A stretch of DNA of 64,000 nucleotides. Source: Streptomyces sp. NBC_00654 (GTDB taxonomy: Bacteria > Actinomycetota > Actinomycetes > Streptomycetales > Streptomycetaceae). The DNA is taken from contig NZ_JAPEOB010000004.1 in NCBI RefSeq assembly GCF_026341775.1, positions 62,001 through 126,000 on the forward strand. The letters are read 5' to 3'. The notes under the pieces are model-generated. The model made no database searches, was not told the origin of the DNA, and was given only the letters and a program-made list of their open reading frames with translations. Made by a program: the position numbers and the translations under genes. Positions 17,594 to 26,034 of the stretch are shown here, in pieces. The stretch's first letter is position 1. The number at the start of each line of letters is the position of its first letter.

Positions 17594-17642
17594 GGCCGGT
17601 GACACCGGGACGCAGCCGTGGCCGGTCTCGGTGTCACCGGCC
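17594..17642. terminator. 14-bp inverted repeat between convergent genes (bidirectional terminator)
   Basis: GGCCGGTGACACCG at 17594-17607 is repeated inverted as CGGTGTCACCGGCC at 17629-17642, with a 21-nt loop. It lies between the rightward transposition operon and the leftward gene ending at 17634, overlapping its last codons. Confidence 0.65.
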
Positions 17643-18587
17643 GGGGACGATGCTGCCGGCCAGCCTGGCCCGCAGCGCGGGAACGGACAGGTCGGCGCCG
17701 AGCAGCCGGACGAAGTCCTCCAGCCCCCAGGTGATCAACTGGCCGCTGCGGGTGAGGTAGAAGCCCACCTGGTCCAGGCCAAAACGGTCCTCGAAGTCCA
17801 GCAGTGCGTACCCGGCGAGCTGGTACAGCGCGGACGGGGCGAGCCGGACCGGGTCCTTCAGTGCCTTGAAGTCCACCAGCAGGCTGCCCGCGATCAGGTC
17901 CGCGTCGGCGCCGCCCACCGCGTGCGAACCCGCGAAGGTGGGCCCGGAGTGGCAGTTGTCGCGGCCGGTTTGGGCGCGCAGCCCGGCGAGTGCGTGTTGC
18001 GCGAGGCGCACCTGCACATCCAGGTCCCGGACCACGTAGCCGGGGACCTCCGCCAGGAGGGCGGGCAGCGTCAGACCGGCGCCGAGGCGGGCGATCGGGC
18101 TGGTCACGGCGAGGACGCCGCTGCGGTACACCTCCTCGAACCAGACCATCGCCACGCACAACCGGTCCAGGCGTTCTTCGGCCGCCGCCTCCAGGAGCAC
18201 GGGCCGGTCCCGGTCGTCGGGACGCTCCCGCTCCAGCAGGCCGGCCAGTTCGGCCACCAGGTCGGCGCCGACGGCCAGCAGAGCCTCGGCGTGCTCGGCA
18301 CGCCGCGCCTGGGCCGCCAGCCCCGCCGTGTACTCAATGCCTTGGCGAACGGCTCCGTCCACGATGTCGCAGCAGGTGAAGGCGTAGCGCAGGCGGTGGT
18401 CGATCGCCGCGCCGATCGTGCCCCATACCGGCCTGGTACCCGGGGGCGCTCCCGGCTGCCGTGGCACCGGTGCGGCGCGAGCGGCTGTGCGGTAGCCGTC
18501 CATCACGGTTCGCTGGCGGGGCAGGTGCCGGGCGGCGAACATCGCGAACGGGCTGTCGGGCGCGCTGATCTGTGAGGTCAGGGACAC
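17634..18587 (-). CDS. Hypothetical protein with PD-(D/E)XK-like motif
   Basis: The 317-aa protein is of a kind often seen near Streptomyces mobile DNA. The best landmark is VGGADADLIAGSLLVDFKAL near residue 210: an Asp in DADLI followed after about 8 residues by DFK, the active-site pattern of restriction-like nucleases. After it comes QLAGYALLDFEDRFGLDQVG, a helix typical of this fold (QLxxY). The GTG at 18587 has AAGGGGG 8 nt upstream and was preferred over the ATG at 18656, which has no site. The partner and substrate are unknown. A DNA-processing or defence role is inferred from the motif only. Confidence 0.65.
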   Translation of the reverse strand: MSLTSQISAPDSPFAMFAARHLPRQRTVMDGYRTAARAAPVPRQPGAPPGTRPVWGTIGAAIDHRLRYAFTCCDIVDGAVRQGIEYTAGLAAQARRAEHAEALLAVGADLVAELAGLLERERPDDRDRPVLLEAAAEERLDRLCVAMVWFEEVYRSGVLAVTSPIARLGAGLTLPALLAEVPGYVVRDLDVQVRLAQHALAGLRAQTGRDNCHSGPTFAGSHAVGGADADLIAGSLLVDFKALKDPVRLAPSALYQLAGYALLDFEDRFGLDQVGFYLTRSGQLITWGLEDFVRLLGADLSVPALRARLAGSIVPGR

Positions 18588-18810
18588 GGCCACGGCCCCC
18601 TTCCCGGGGAGCGTGCGCGAGCGGGGTGCCGGATACTCCGCGCGCAACAGCGCCATCGTCGCGGCGATCCTGCCCCGACGGTGGTGCTTCAGCAACTGCG
18701 CCACCGGCGCACGGAGGCACCCGACCGTCCGCGGCCCAAATGGTGTGCGCCGGAGCGCAGTTGACTGTCCGGCGAGAACCCGGGCCCAGATCGCACCGTG
18801 CCGGGGCGGC

Positions 18811-19532
18811 TCAGCGTCCCCGGTGTTCACGGTAGGCCGCCGACAGTTCCTGGAGGTCCTCCTGACGGGCCTGGAGCAGGTCGTCGGGTTCACGCAGCGC
18901 CGTGTCCAGGAGCCATACGCCGCGCCGGAAGGGGCGGAAGCCGACACTCTCCCACAAGGCGGCGATCTTCGTCTTCGCCGCTGCCGGTAGTCCTCGGTGA
19001 CCTCGTCCCGGTTGCCGGAGTACTCGGACATCGCCGGGTAGGCCGCGACCGCACAGCATCCGCCGGACAAGCGGCGGATCGCTTCCGCAGCGCACAGCGG
19101 CCCGAGCCCGAAGCCGCGCCATGCCTTGTCCAGCCGGACCCGGTCCAGGATCAGCAGGTCACCGAACGGCAGCTCGATGGCTTTGTCGAAGGCCTTCGCG
19201 TACGTACCGTGTTTGCGGGAGAACACCGCGCTCGCAATGACCTCCAGGTCTCCCGAATGCGCGTCGGCGACCTGCCAACGGTCGCGTCCGGTGACATCCC
19301 GCAGCCGGTACAGCATGATGCCGCCCACCGACGCACCCAGCGCGGGCTGTTCGGGCAGATCGCTGTCCTCGTCCTCATCACCGGGAAGTCCGTAGGTGAT
19401 CGCGACGTGCCAGCACTCTAGAGTGTCCTCGTCGCCCCACTGTTCGACCGGATGGCCATGACTGTAGGAAAAGTACAGGCGGGCTGGATCGCCCGGGAGC
19501 TCATCAGCGGGACGCGTGAGTGTGCGGCTCAT
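18811..19532 (-). pseudogene. GNAT-type acetyltransferase-like gene with a frameshift
   Basis: From ATG 19532 the protein reads MSRTLTRPADELPGDPARLY and onward, through VRLDKAWRGFGLGPLCAAEA (an acetyl-CoA-binding R/Q-x-x-G-x-G/A-like loop) to SEYSGNRDEVTEDYR. It then loses frame near 18983. The natural continuation, TKIAALWESVGFRPFRRGVW to YREHRGR, is in the next frame and stops at 18811. A single missing base explains the break. The combined protein would be about 240 aa. Whether the deletion is real or a sequencing error cannot be judged here. It sits directly upstream of the nuclease-like gene and in the same direction. Confidence 0.6.
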
Positions 19533-20038
19533 CCCGGGAGCGTAACGGCCGGGTGTGACAAGCAGCCTGCGGTTCCGCCAGAGTGAGGCCCGCCGAGTGG
19601 CGGAGTGGCCCAGGGCCTCCTCCAGCCCCCGGACCACGCCAAGATCACGTCCGTCGGCTCCCCCGCCAACTTCGGGTATCTGCCCCCAGCAACCGCCGCT
19701 TACCGGCCGAGTCGCGCCACCGCCACGGATCACCCGGACAAGATCCCCACGCCCAACCAAGGTCAAAAACCCAAGAGTTGATCACCATTACACCCGCCCA
19801 CAAGGCGGACAAAATATGGCAATAAAGACTCAAGATCGCCACCGGCTTCCTACGCGCGACCCGAGACGCCTGCGACATCCCATCAGACTTGCAACATTGA
19901 TCTACAGCCAATGGCGAAAATCATTCGCATTCAACCCAAAGCCACCTGACAGGCCATCAAATATCGCAACCATCTGAGGAAACGATCTCCAAGATTCTTT
20001 CGGACATATTTAAAACAGCACAGGCCAGAGATCCGCCG
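19533..20038. other. Intergenic region, relatively A/T-rich, no convincing gene
   Basis: About 500 bases without a supportable gene. From 19740 to 20030 the base composition falls well below the surrounding GC level, with stretches such as ACATATTTAAAAC, so it may be of foreign origin or hold promoters for the small gene at 20039. No RNA gene or repeat was recognised. Confidence 0.4.
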
Positions 20039-20245
20039 ATGTCGCAAGAGCATCGGGCGGCGACAGGCCGCTACCGCAGCTACTTCATCCACCCGTACTT
20101 CGCCGGGTACTCCGACATGGAGGAGATGGAAGAAGCGCTGCGCAACGCGATCGAGGCCATCAAAGCCGGTGAACTCGCCGAACCGGCGCTGCCGACCCCT
20201 CCCAAGCGCCACCTAGCCGCCGTACCCACACGCCGAACCGTATAG
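20039..20245 (+). CDS. Small 68-aa hypothetical protein
   Basis: The peptide starts MSQEHRAATGRYRSYFIHPY, has an acidic helix (SDMEEMEEALRNAIEAIKAG) and a short Pro/Arg tail. Ribosome-site match is weak. The stop TAG lies inside a perfect hairpin, which argues that this is a real transcription unit with its own terminator. No family is recognised. Confidence 0.45.
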   Translation: MSQEHRAATGRYRSYFIHPYFAGYSDMEEMEEALRNAIEAIKAGELAEPALPTPPKRHLAAVPTRRTV

Positions 20246-20265
20246 CCAGCAGCCCGGCTATACGG
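20238..20265 (+). terminator. 10-bp stem hairpin overlapping the stop codon of the small gene
   Basis: CCGTATAGCC (20238-20247) pairs with GGCTATACGG (20256-20265) around the 8-nt loop AGCAGCCC. It includes the TAG stop of the preceding 68-aa gene. Confidence 0.55.
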
Positions 20266-20483
20266 CACGACACCAGTGGCACGGCCAAACGAGGAGCGGG
20301 CAAGCCCCGCCGGACGGCAAGGCCAGCGCATGCGTCATCCCGCACGCCAAACGAGGATCCGACGGCGCCGCACCTCCGAGTACGGCGCCTACCGCATACC
20401 CGCCCGCACCCACGCCGGTAGCACCAGGTGAACCGGATTGTTCTAAGTGTCCAGAACAACCAGCTGCTGCTCGGACCGCAGCG

Positions 20484-20615
20484 GATCCATGCAGCAACTG
20501 TGCATGGATCTCGCGCGGAGCATCGCAGATCTGTGATGCTCCGCAGTCGCCGGAACAGGTCTCAGCTACTGCACCAGCCAAGGCGGGACTGCACGCGAGC
20601 AACCGCGTGCAGTCC
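20484..20615. repeat. Three consecutive strong hairpins
   Basis: Hairpin 1: GATCCATGCA (20484-20493), loop GCAACTG, TGCATGGATC (20501-20510). Hairpin 2: GCGGAGCATC (20515-20524), a near-symmetric centre, GATGCTCCGC (20535-20544). Hairpin 3: GGACTGCACGCG (20586-20597), loop AGCAAC, CGCGTGCAGTCC (20604-20615). Loops 1 and 3 both contain GCAAC. Dense palindromes with GCA-type loops recall Streptomyces telomeres, but the archetypal telomere sequence is not present, so a structured RNA or other secondary-structure site is equally possible. Confidence 0.6.
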
Positions 20616-20891
20616 GGGTCGTACGCAGCAGCGCCAGCCTCCCGACAGCACCCCGCGAAGCCCCACCACCACCAGGACCACGAGCAGCACGACCAGAAGC
20701 ACCAGCTGTCCTCAGGGGGCAGCGGCGAGGGCGTTGTCGAGGGTGTCGCCGATCTGGTCGTACAGCGGGGCGAGGAGTCGGCGGCCTCGGTGTCGGACAG
20801 CTACGCGGGGCGACTTCGAGCATCAGCTCCCGAGCCGGTGCACTGCGTGCGCGCCGCACGGAACCACAAGGAACCACAAGGCGAGCGGCCG

Positions 20892-20925
20892 TCTCACACC
20901 CGGCGCGGCCGCGCCGGGTGTGAGA
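20892..20925. repeat. 34-bp perfect palindrome
   Basis: The left arm TCTCACACCCGGCGCGG (20892-20908) is followed immediately by its exact reverse complement CCGCGCCGGGTGTGAGA. It has no loop and is followed by AAAGGG. It may be a terminator or a recombination/structure site. Confidence 0.6.
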
Positions 20926-21390
20926 AAAGGGAGACTCACACGGCCTTCCCTGTGGTCGGAATGGAAATGTACTCCGTGCGTCCGAAAACGAAATATCGAG
21001 CCCTCTCCACGGTCACGAATTCCACCACCAGGCCGCACTGTCAATTCCGTCCCACCGGAAAGGAGGGCCCGTTGTCGCTTCCGGGATTGGTTTGTGCGGG
21101 AGCGTGGCCCGTCGCTCCGGCCCGTCGCTCCGGCCCGCCGCGCCGCCAGGACTGCGGCCGCGTGGAAGGGTCAGAAAACAACGGTCAGGTGGTGCCGACT
21201 GGATCAGTGAGCCTTTTCCAACCTTGCTCTGGAGTGCGGCAGTCAGTCTGGCAACAGGGCGAAGTGCCCGGTAGACGTGTTTTCGACCAAGAGACCCCTT
21301 ATATGCGGATACCGCCCGCAGTGAGGTTCCCCCGAGATGCGGAGTCGGTTGACAGCAGGTCAGATGGGACTCATGAGAGGAACATCGACC

Positions 21391-21699
21391 ATGGCTGCTC
21401 CCCGGAAATACTCGCTTGAGTTGCGTGAGCGTGCGGTACGGATGTATCGCACTACTGAGCCGAAGCCGCAGATCAAAAAGATGGCCGTCGACCTCGGCGT
21501 GCACCCCGAGGCTCTGCGCGGCTGGATCCGCCAGGCCGAGGCGGACGCCGGCGAGCGCGACGACCGTCTCACCACGGACGAACGCGCCGAGCTCACGGCC
21601 CTGCGTAAGGAGAACGCCCAGCTCAAGCGGGCCAACGATGTCCTGCGGACAGCCTCGGCGTTTTTCGCGGCGCAACTCGACCCGACCCGGCCCAGGTAA
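21391..21699 (+). CDS. IS3-family transposase orfA (helix-turn-helix subunit)
   Basis: The 102-aa protein starts MAAPRKYSLELRERAVRMY and contains a helix-turn-helix (KMAVDLGVHPEALRGWIRQA) followed by a leucine-zipper-like helix (LTALRKENAQLKRANDVLRT). In this family OrfA binds the IS ends and is fused to OrfB by -1 frameshifting. The orfB frame overlaps its 3' end, as expected. Confidence 0.92.
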   Translation: MAAPRKYSLELRERAVRMYRTTEPKPQIKKMAVDLGVHPEALRGWIRQAEADAGERDDRLTTDERAELTALRKENAQLKRANDVLRTASAFFAAQLDPTRPR

Positions 21700-22286
21700 C
21701 GGCGCTCGTCAGCGAGCATCCCCGCCTGGGAGTCGAGTGCGTACTTCGGGAACTGCATATCCCCTCCTCCACCTACTACCGCTGGCGCCGCGCCGAGAAG
21801 GAGCCCTGCGAACGCCGGCGCCGCGACGTCGAGCTGACCGAGCGGATCAAGGAAATCCATACGGAGTCCGGCGGGATCTACGGCTCTCCGCGCGTGCACG
21901 CCGTCCTTCATCGCGAGGGCGCCCGGGTGGGCCGCAAACGGGTCGAGCGATTGATGCGCGAAGCCGACATCTCCGGGGTCAGCCCACGCCGCAAGGGCTT
22001 CACCCGCCGGGATCCCAAGGCCACCCTCGCCCCGGACCTGGTCAACCGGAACTTCACCGCACCGGCGCCGAACCGGTTGTGGGTCACCGACCTGACGATG
22101 ATCTCCACCGGGGAGGGGCCGCTGTGGCTCTCGGCGATCCGCGACGCCTTCTCCCGCCGGGTGGTGGCCTGGGAGACCTCTGCCCGCGCGGACGCCGACC
22201 TGGTGCTGACCACGTTGGAGTACGCGCTCGCCAGCCGCGAGGTCGAGCCCGGAAAGCTCATTCACCATGCGGATCACGGCTGCCAA

Positions 22287-23738
22287 GGTGGATTCAACTG
22301 ATCGTCGCAACACCTCGACCCTGGAGGTGTTGGATGGGTCGGCCAGCGGGATGGGCCACGCGGCTGACGGGGCGTCCGGCAATGCGGTCGCCGGGACGGC
22401 CCCCAATCCGTCGGGAGGTGGAGCGGGCTTTCTGGATGAAGATCGCCGAGGGGATGACCAGCGAGGCGGCGGCGGTCTCGTGCGGCGTATCCCCAGTGGT
22501 GGGGTCCCGTTGGTTCCGTGAACGTGGCGGCATGCCGTCGATCCAGCTCAGCACGCCCTCGGGCAGATACCTGTCCTTCACGGAACGCGAAGAAATCGCG
22601 CTGCTCAACGCCCAGGGCCTGGGAGTCCGCGAGATTGCACGCCGCCTGGGCAGGGATCCGTCGACCATCTCGCGGGAGCTGCGACGCAACGCGGCCACCC
22701 GCGGCGGGCAGCTCGGCTACCGGGCCTCGATCGCCCAGTGGAAGGCGGAACTGGCGGCACGGCGTCCGAAGACGCCGAAGCTCGTGGCCGATGAACGGCT
22801 GCGTGAGTATGTGCAGGACCGGCTCGCCGGGGATGTACGTCGTCCGGACGGAACACAGGTCACCGGGCCGAAGACGCCTCGGTGGAAGGGACGGAACAAG
22901 CCCCGCCGTCAGGACCGGCGGTGGGCGACGGCCTGGAGTCCCGAGCAGATCGCGGGCCGGCTCAGGACGGATTTCCCCGATGATGAGTCCATGCGCATCT
23001 CGCACGAGGCGATCTACCAGGCGCTTTACATCCAAGGACGTGGAGCCCTCAAGCGTGAGCTGGTCGGCTGTCTGCGTACCGGGCGTGCGCTGCGGGTTCC
23101 CCGCGCCCGAGCCCGACGGCGGGCGAACGGGCACGTCACCCCCGAGGTGATGATCAGCCAACGACCGGCCGAGGCCGAGGACCGGGCAGTCCCGGGACAC
23201 TGGGAAGGCGACCTCATCATCGGCACCGGCAAGTCCGCGATCGGCACTCTGGTCGAGCGCACGACCCGGTTTACCATGCTGCTGCACCTGCCCCGGATGG
23301 AAGGCTTTGGCACCGAGCCGAGGGTGAAGAACGGGCCGGCGCTGGCCGGTCTGGGGGCCGAGGCCGTCAGGGACGCGATCGCCTCCACGATCACCACGCT
23401 GCCCGAGCAGCTGCGTCGCTCGTTGACCTGGGACCGCGGCAAAGAACTGGCACAGCATGCCCGGCTCCGCGTCGACACCGGCCTCGAAATCTACTTCGCG
23501 GACCCGCACAGCCCGTGGCAACGCGGCACGAACGAGAATACGAACGGGTTGCTGCGGCAGTACTTTCCGAAGGGCACGGACTTGTCCCGATGGCAGACAG
23601 ACGACCTCGCAGCCGTTGCACTCGCCCTCAACAGCCGCCCCCGCAAAACCCTCGGATGGAAGACACCCGCTGAAGCCCTCAACGAACACCTACTCTTGAC
23701 TCAAGAAGCCGGTGTTGCGACAACCGATTGAGTCCGGG
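22287..23738 (+). mobile_element. IS30-family insertion sequence inside the IS3 orfB
   Basis: The 1452-bp element has imperfect terminal inverted repeats: 20 of 25 positions match between the left end (GGATTCAACTG, then GTCGCAACACC) and the right end read inverted (GGACTCAATCG, then GTCGCAACACC). A 3-bp duplication CAA lies at 22284-22286 and 23739-23741, in the 2-4 bp range typical of IS30. Near its ends it carries a single transposase gene. Confidence 0.85.
22334..23731 (+). CDS. IS30-family transposase
   Basis: The 465-aa protein has an N-terminal DNA-binding region (EAAAVSCGVSPVVGSRWF), the diagnostic HTH_38 of IS30 transposases (LSFTEREEIALLNAQGLGVR, then RRLGRDPSTISRELRRN), and the rve core with GHWEGDLIIG, LTWDRGKEL and NENTNGLLRQYFPKGTDL, which carry the DDE acids. 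It ends VATTD just inside the right repeat. It appears intact and of normal length, so this IS may still be active. Confidence 0.92.
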   Translation: MGRPAGWATRLTGRPAMRSPGRPPIRREVERAFWMKIAEGMTSEAAAVSCGVSPVVGSRWFRERGGMPSIQLSTPSGRYLSFTEREEIALLNAQGLGVREIARRLGRDPSTISRELRRNAATRGGQLGYRASIAQWKAELAARRPKTPKLVADERLREYVQDRLAGDVRRPDGTQVTGPKTPRWKGRNKPRRQDRRWATAWSPEQIAGRLRTDFPDDESMRISHEAIYQALYIQGRGALKRELVGCLRTGRALRVPRARARRRANGHVTPEVMISQRPAEAEDRAVPGHWEGDLIIGTGKSAIGTLVERTTRFTMLLHLPRMEGFGTEPRVKNGPALAGLGAEAVRDAIASTITTLPEQLRRSLTWDRGKELAQHARLRVDTGLEIYFADPHSPWQRGTNENTNGLLRQYFPKGTDLSRWQTDDLAAVALALNSRPRKTLGWKTPAEALNEHLLLTQEAGVATTD

Positions 23739-24318
23739 CAATACACATCCATCAAGCTCACAACCCGGTTGATGCGGTCGGGAGCTGAGGCGTCCATGGG
23801 GTCCGTCGGAGATTCATACGACAACGCCCTCGCGGAGAACCTCTGGATGCTCATCAAAACCGAGGGACTCCGCGGCCGCACCTTCGCCACCCGGGCCGAG
23901 GCGAACGTCGCGCTCTTCGAGTACATCGACGGCTTCTACAACTCCCGCCGCATCCAGGAACGGCTCGGCTTCCTCAGCCCGATCGAGTTCGAGGAAAGGC
24001 ACTACGCCGAGCAGGCGACAGCCAAACAAGCGAACCTGAACGCCCGCCAACCCGTCCTGACCAGCTGATCAGCGACTCCCGAGTGACGGGGGAACCTCAC
24101 AGTCGCCTCTCTTCTTCCGCCAGCCCGGCACGCCTCCCACCCCCGGCAGACATCAGTCGCCTGGCCCGAGCAGTGCAAGGTCCGGAGCCGGTGGAAGGCG
24201 TTCTACACACGCCAAACGAGACGAAGCGTCGCGGAATCCGTTTTGGACCATGCGGATGCCGCCCTCTCAGTTGACTCACTCTCTTTCGGAAACAGCTCAG
24301 TTCCGGAATCATGTGTGC

Positions 24319-25277
24319 ATGTCACCTACAGATTTAGCGAGTGCCGTCGTCACGCCCTCGCTTCAGGTGCCGCGTCCGGTGCTGGCACCGCTGCCTTCAC
24401 TCGCCTCGTAGAGCTCGTGCGCAGTCGCCTCGGCCGCTCGGATGAGGGGCGCGGGGCACTCGGCCTGTGGGACGCGGAACCCGGATCGGAGCAGGCGGCG
24501 GAGGCGGTGCGGGCACGCCTGACCGTGGAGCTGGAGGGGGATCCCGGTCTCGCCGAGCAGTTGCGGGCCGCTCTGCAGCACGGGCCTCCACCGGTTCCGA
24601 CGCACCCGCCGGCGATTGTCCAGCGTGTCCACATCGGCGGCGACGCCAACCGTGCCACCATCAACGTTGGGCCGCTGCACCTGAAGAAGACCACGGGCGT
24701 GGTGGCGACCCTCGCTGTCATCGGCGTGGTGTTGGCCCTGCTGGTCACACTGGGCCTCCGCAGCGTGGTGCAGTCGCTCGACGACGACGAAGGTGAGCGC
24801 AAGGTGGCTCCCCTCTCCGAGATGGCCACCGTCAAGAGCGTCCTCCCCGACAGCGACAGCCTGCCGGCCGAGTTCAAGAGCCAGGGCGATCCGGTGGTGA
24901 CCACGGATGAACAGGGCTGTCAGCCCGTATGTAAGGGGCTTCTGTTCGCTGCCAGTACGACCATGGGGCGCGAGAGACCGCAGAAGACGGCCGCGCTCTA
25001 CGTTGCGGCCTACGACAGCGCCCCGCACGCTGCCCAAGCGTTCGAGAAGATTCGTAGGGACTTGACCGACTCGTCGGAGAAGACCCTCATCTCGTTCCCG
25101 TCCATGGGCGACACCAGTACCGCCTACCAGTTCACCCCCGGCAACGTCGTCCTCGTCCGCTACACAACCGCGGTAGACGACCTGGAGCCGTCGCTCACCG
25201 CACTCGCACGGATGCTGGCGGACCGGGCACAACAAGCGCAGAACGGGAACAGCCCCTCTGCCACCGCGTCCTTCTGA
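24319..25277 (+). pseudogene. Single-pass membrane hypothetical protein, probable frameshift near the N-terminus
   Basis: A frame opening at ATG 24319 reads MSPTDLASAVVTPSLQ, which looks like the natural start of this protein type. It then breaks, and the body continues in another frame as ASGAASGAGTAAFTRLVELV, RSRLGRSDEG and onward. The body has a short helical N-terminal domain with a QRVHIGGDANRATINVG stretch, one membrane span (VVATLAVIGVVLALLVTLGL) and an exported C-terminal domain of about 150 residues ending SATASF. A longer frame without shift can start at 24243 but its first 40 codons look random. The N-terminal domain resembles the helical regions of Streptomyces effector/NLR-like accessory proteins; no function is assigned. 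Confidence 0.5.
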
Positions 25278-25380
25278 TGCCTGCGAGGTGCCGGTGCTCA
25301 CCTGGTCGGCCCTCCAGAGGAGCCCAGCCCTGACTGCTCTCAGCGGCCCGGATGAATGAGCCTTTTCCGAGCTGGTGGTG

Positions 25381-25716
25381 ATGGCCGCGAGTTGGACGGG
25401 CCTGCGCAACGACGAAGCTCCTGAGCCGGTCAAGCTCGGCGGGGAACAAGGCGGGCGTGGTCTGGTCACCGTGACGCTCACCGGACCTCAGCTGGTCGAG
25501 TACCTGCGGATGCTCGACTACGACGCGCACGGCGGCGCCAACGCGAACAGCGACGACGGTCCCATGGCGCGGCGCATGTACAACGCGCTCACCCCGGTCA
25601 TCGACCGCATCAAACCGGGCCAGCCGCCCACAGACGTCCCCCGAGCCGTCGTCGACGACGCAGCCGTCCCGGCCGGCCCCGCCCCCTCCCCTCCACCTGC
25701 GCCCTCCAAGAACTGA
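25381..25716 (+). CDS. Small hypothetical protein (TGPQLVEYLRMLDYDAHGG type), start uncertain
   Basis: The conserved-looking part starts near codon 30 (VTVTLTGPQLVEYLRMLDYD and AHGGANANSDDGPMARRMYN) and ends in a Pro/Ala tail. GTG 25471 could therefore be the true start (81 aa), while ATG 25381 gives 111 aa. The upstream stretch may be insertion-sequence debris, since it contains the string TGAGCCTTTTCC also found at 21.2 kb. Function unknown. Confidence 0.5.
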   Translation: MAASWTGLRNDEAPEPVKLGGEQGGRGLVTVTLTGPQLVEYLRMLDYDAHGGANANSDDGPMARRMYNALTPVIDRIKPGQPPTDVPRAVVDDAAVPAGPAPSPPPAPSKN

Positions 25717-25840
25717 CTCGCAGGAAGCGGCGGGGGCCTTCACCAGCGTCAGGCCCCCGCCCGAGCGGGCACAGACGGATGGCGGCGCGCGTCAGAGCCG
25801 CCACACGGCGTTGGGCTCGGCAGCGCGTGACGAATCCAGC

Positions 25841-25975
25841 TCAGACCCGCCAGGACCGGATGCGGTCCGCGGCGTCGTACGCGTCGGTCCGTCCGGCGTC
25901 GATGTCGCGGGCCAGCGCAGGGACGACCTCGTGACGATCCTCATCGACACGAAGAACGAGATCAAAACAGCGGTC
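25841..25975 (-). pseudogene. C-terminal gene fragment truncated at a solo IS end
   Basis: A 44-codon frame reads DRCFDLVLRVDEDRHEVVPA then LARDIDAGRTDAYDAADRI and stops at 25841. It begins exactly where the IS3 left-end sequence starts (25976), so it appears to be the surviving tail of a gene removed by an insertion and deletion. The family was not identified with confidence. Confidence 0.45.
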
Positions 25976-26010
25976 TGAGGTTCCCCCGAGATGCGGAGTC
26001 GGTTGACAGC
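25976..26010 (+). mobile_element. Solo left end of the IS3-family element (relic)
   Basis: The 35 bases starting TGAGGTTCCCCCGAGATGCG are identical to the left end of the IS3 element at 21322-21356. No right end or transposase follows. The flanking coding sequences are both truncated at this point, consistent with an IS-mediated deletion. Confidence 0.8.
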
Positions 26011-26034
26011 CCGGCCTCCGGTCAGAAGGTCACG

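Larger units (their letters stand above)
20246..21321. other. Hairpin-rich region without a supportable protein gene
   Basis: About 1.1 kb with no recognisable gene but several strong inverted repeats (listed separately) and short direct repeats (GGAACCACAA twice near 20860-20880; CGTCGCTCCGGCC twice near 21110-21135). On the minus strand a frame ending DQIGDTLDNALAAAP at 20712 looks protein-like and is followed by a hydrophobic 46-codon frame (20702-20562), but neither has enough support. A 12-base string TGAGCCTTTTCC at 21208-21219 recurs at 25357-25368 and may be a leftover insertion-sequence end. Confidence 0.4.
21690..24068 (+). pseudogene. IS3-family transposase orfB, split by the IS30 insertion
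   Basis: The 5' part (about 21690-22286) encodes SEHPRLGVECVLRELHIPSS, the HTH_21 region GGIYGSPRVHAVL and the first rve Asp in NRLWVTDLTM, and is cut after HHADHGCQ. The 3' part resumes at 23742 with YTSIKLTTRLMRSGAEASMG, DSYDNALAENLWMLIKTE (the catalytic Glu) and the C-terminus to 24068. Joining the halves across the CAA duplication restores one continuous frame. The gene cannot make a full transposase as it stands, though imprecise transcripts or excision could restore it. Confidence 0.9.
21322..24099 (+). mobile_element. IS3-family insertion sequence, itself interrupted by an IS30 element
   Basis: The ends are inverted repeats beginning TGAGGTTCCCCCG (left at 21322; right end complementary at 24099), with further matching blocks GGAGTCG and CAG. 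The element is flanked by a 3-bp target duplication CAG (21319-21321 and 24100-24102). It encodes orfA and an orfB split by the IS30 insertion. Removing the inner element leaves about 1.3 kb, normal for the family. A copy of the left end occurs alone at 25976-26010. Confidence 0.9.

Noticed and set aside
20562..20702. Hydrophobic 46-aa minus-strand peptide after a protein-like tail
   Set aside because: It overlaps a strong hairpin and its codons are simply repeated GTG/CTG; there is not enough support to call a gene.
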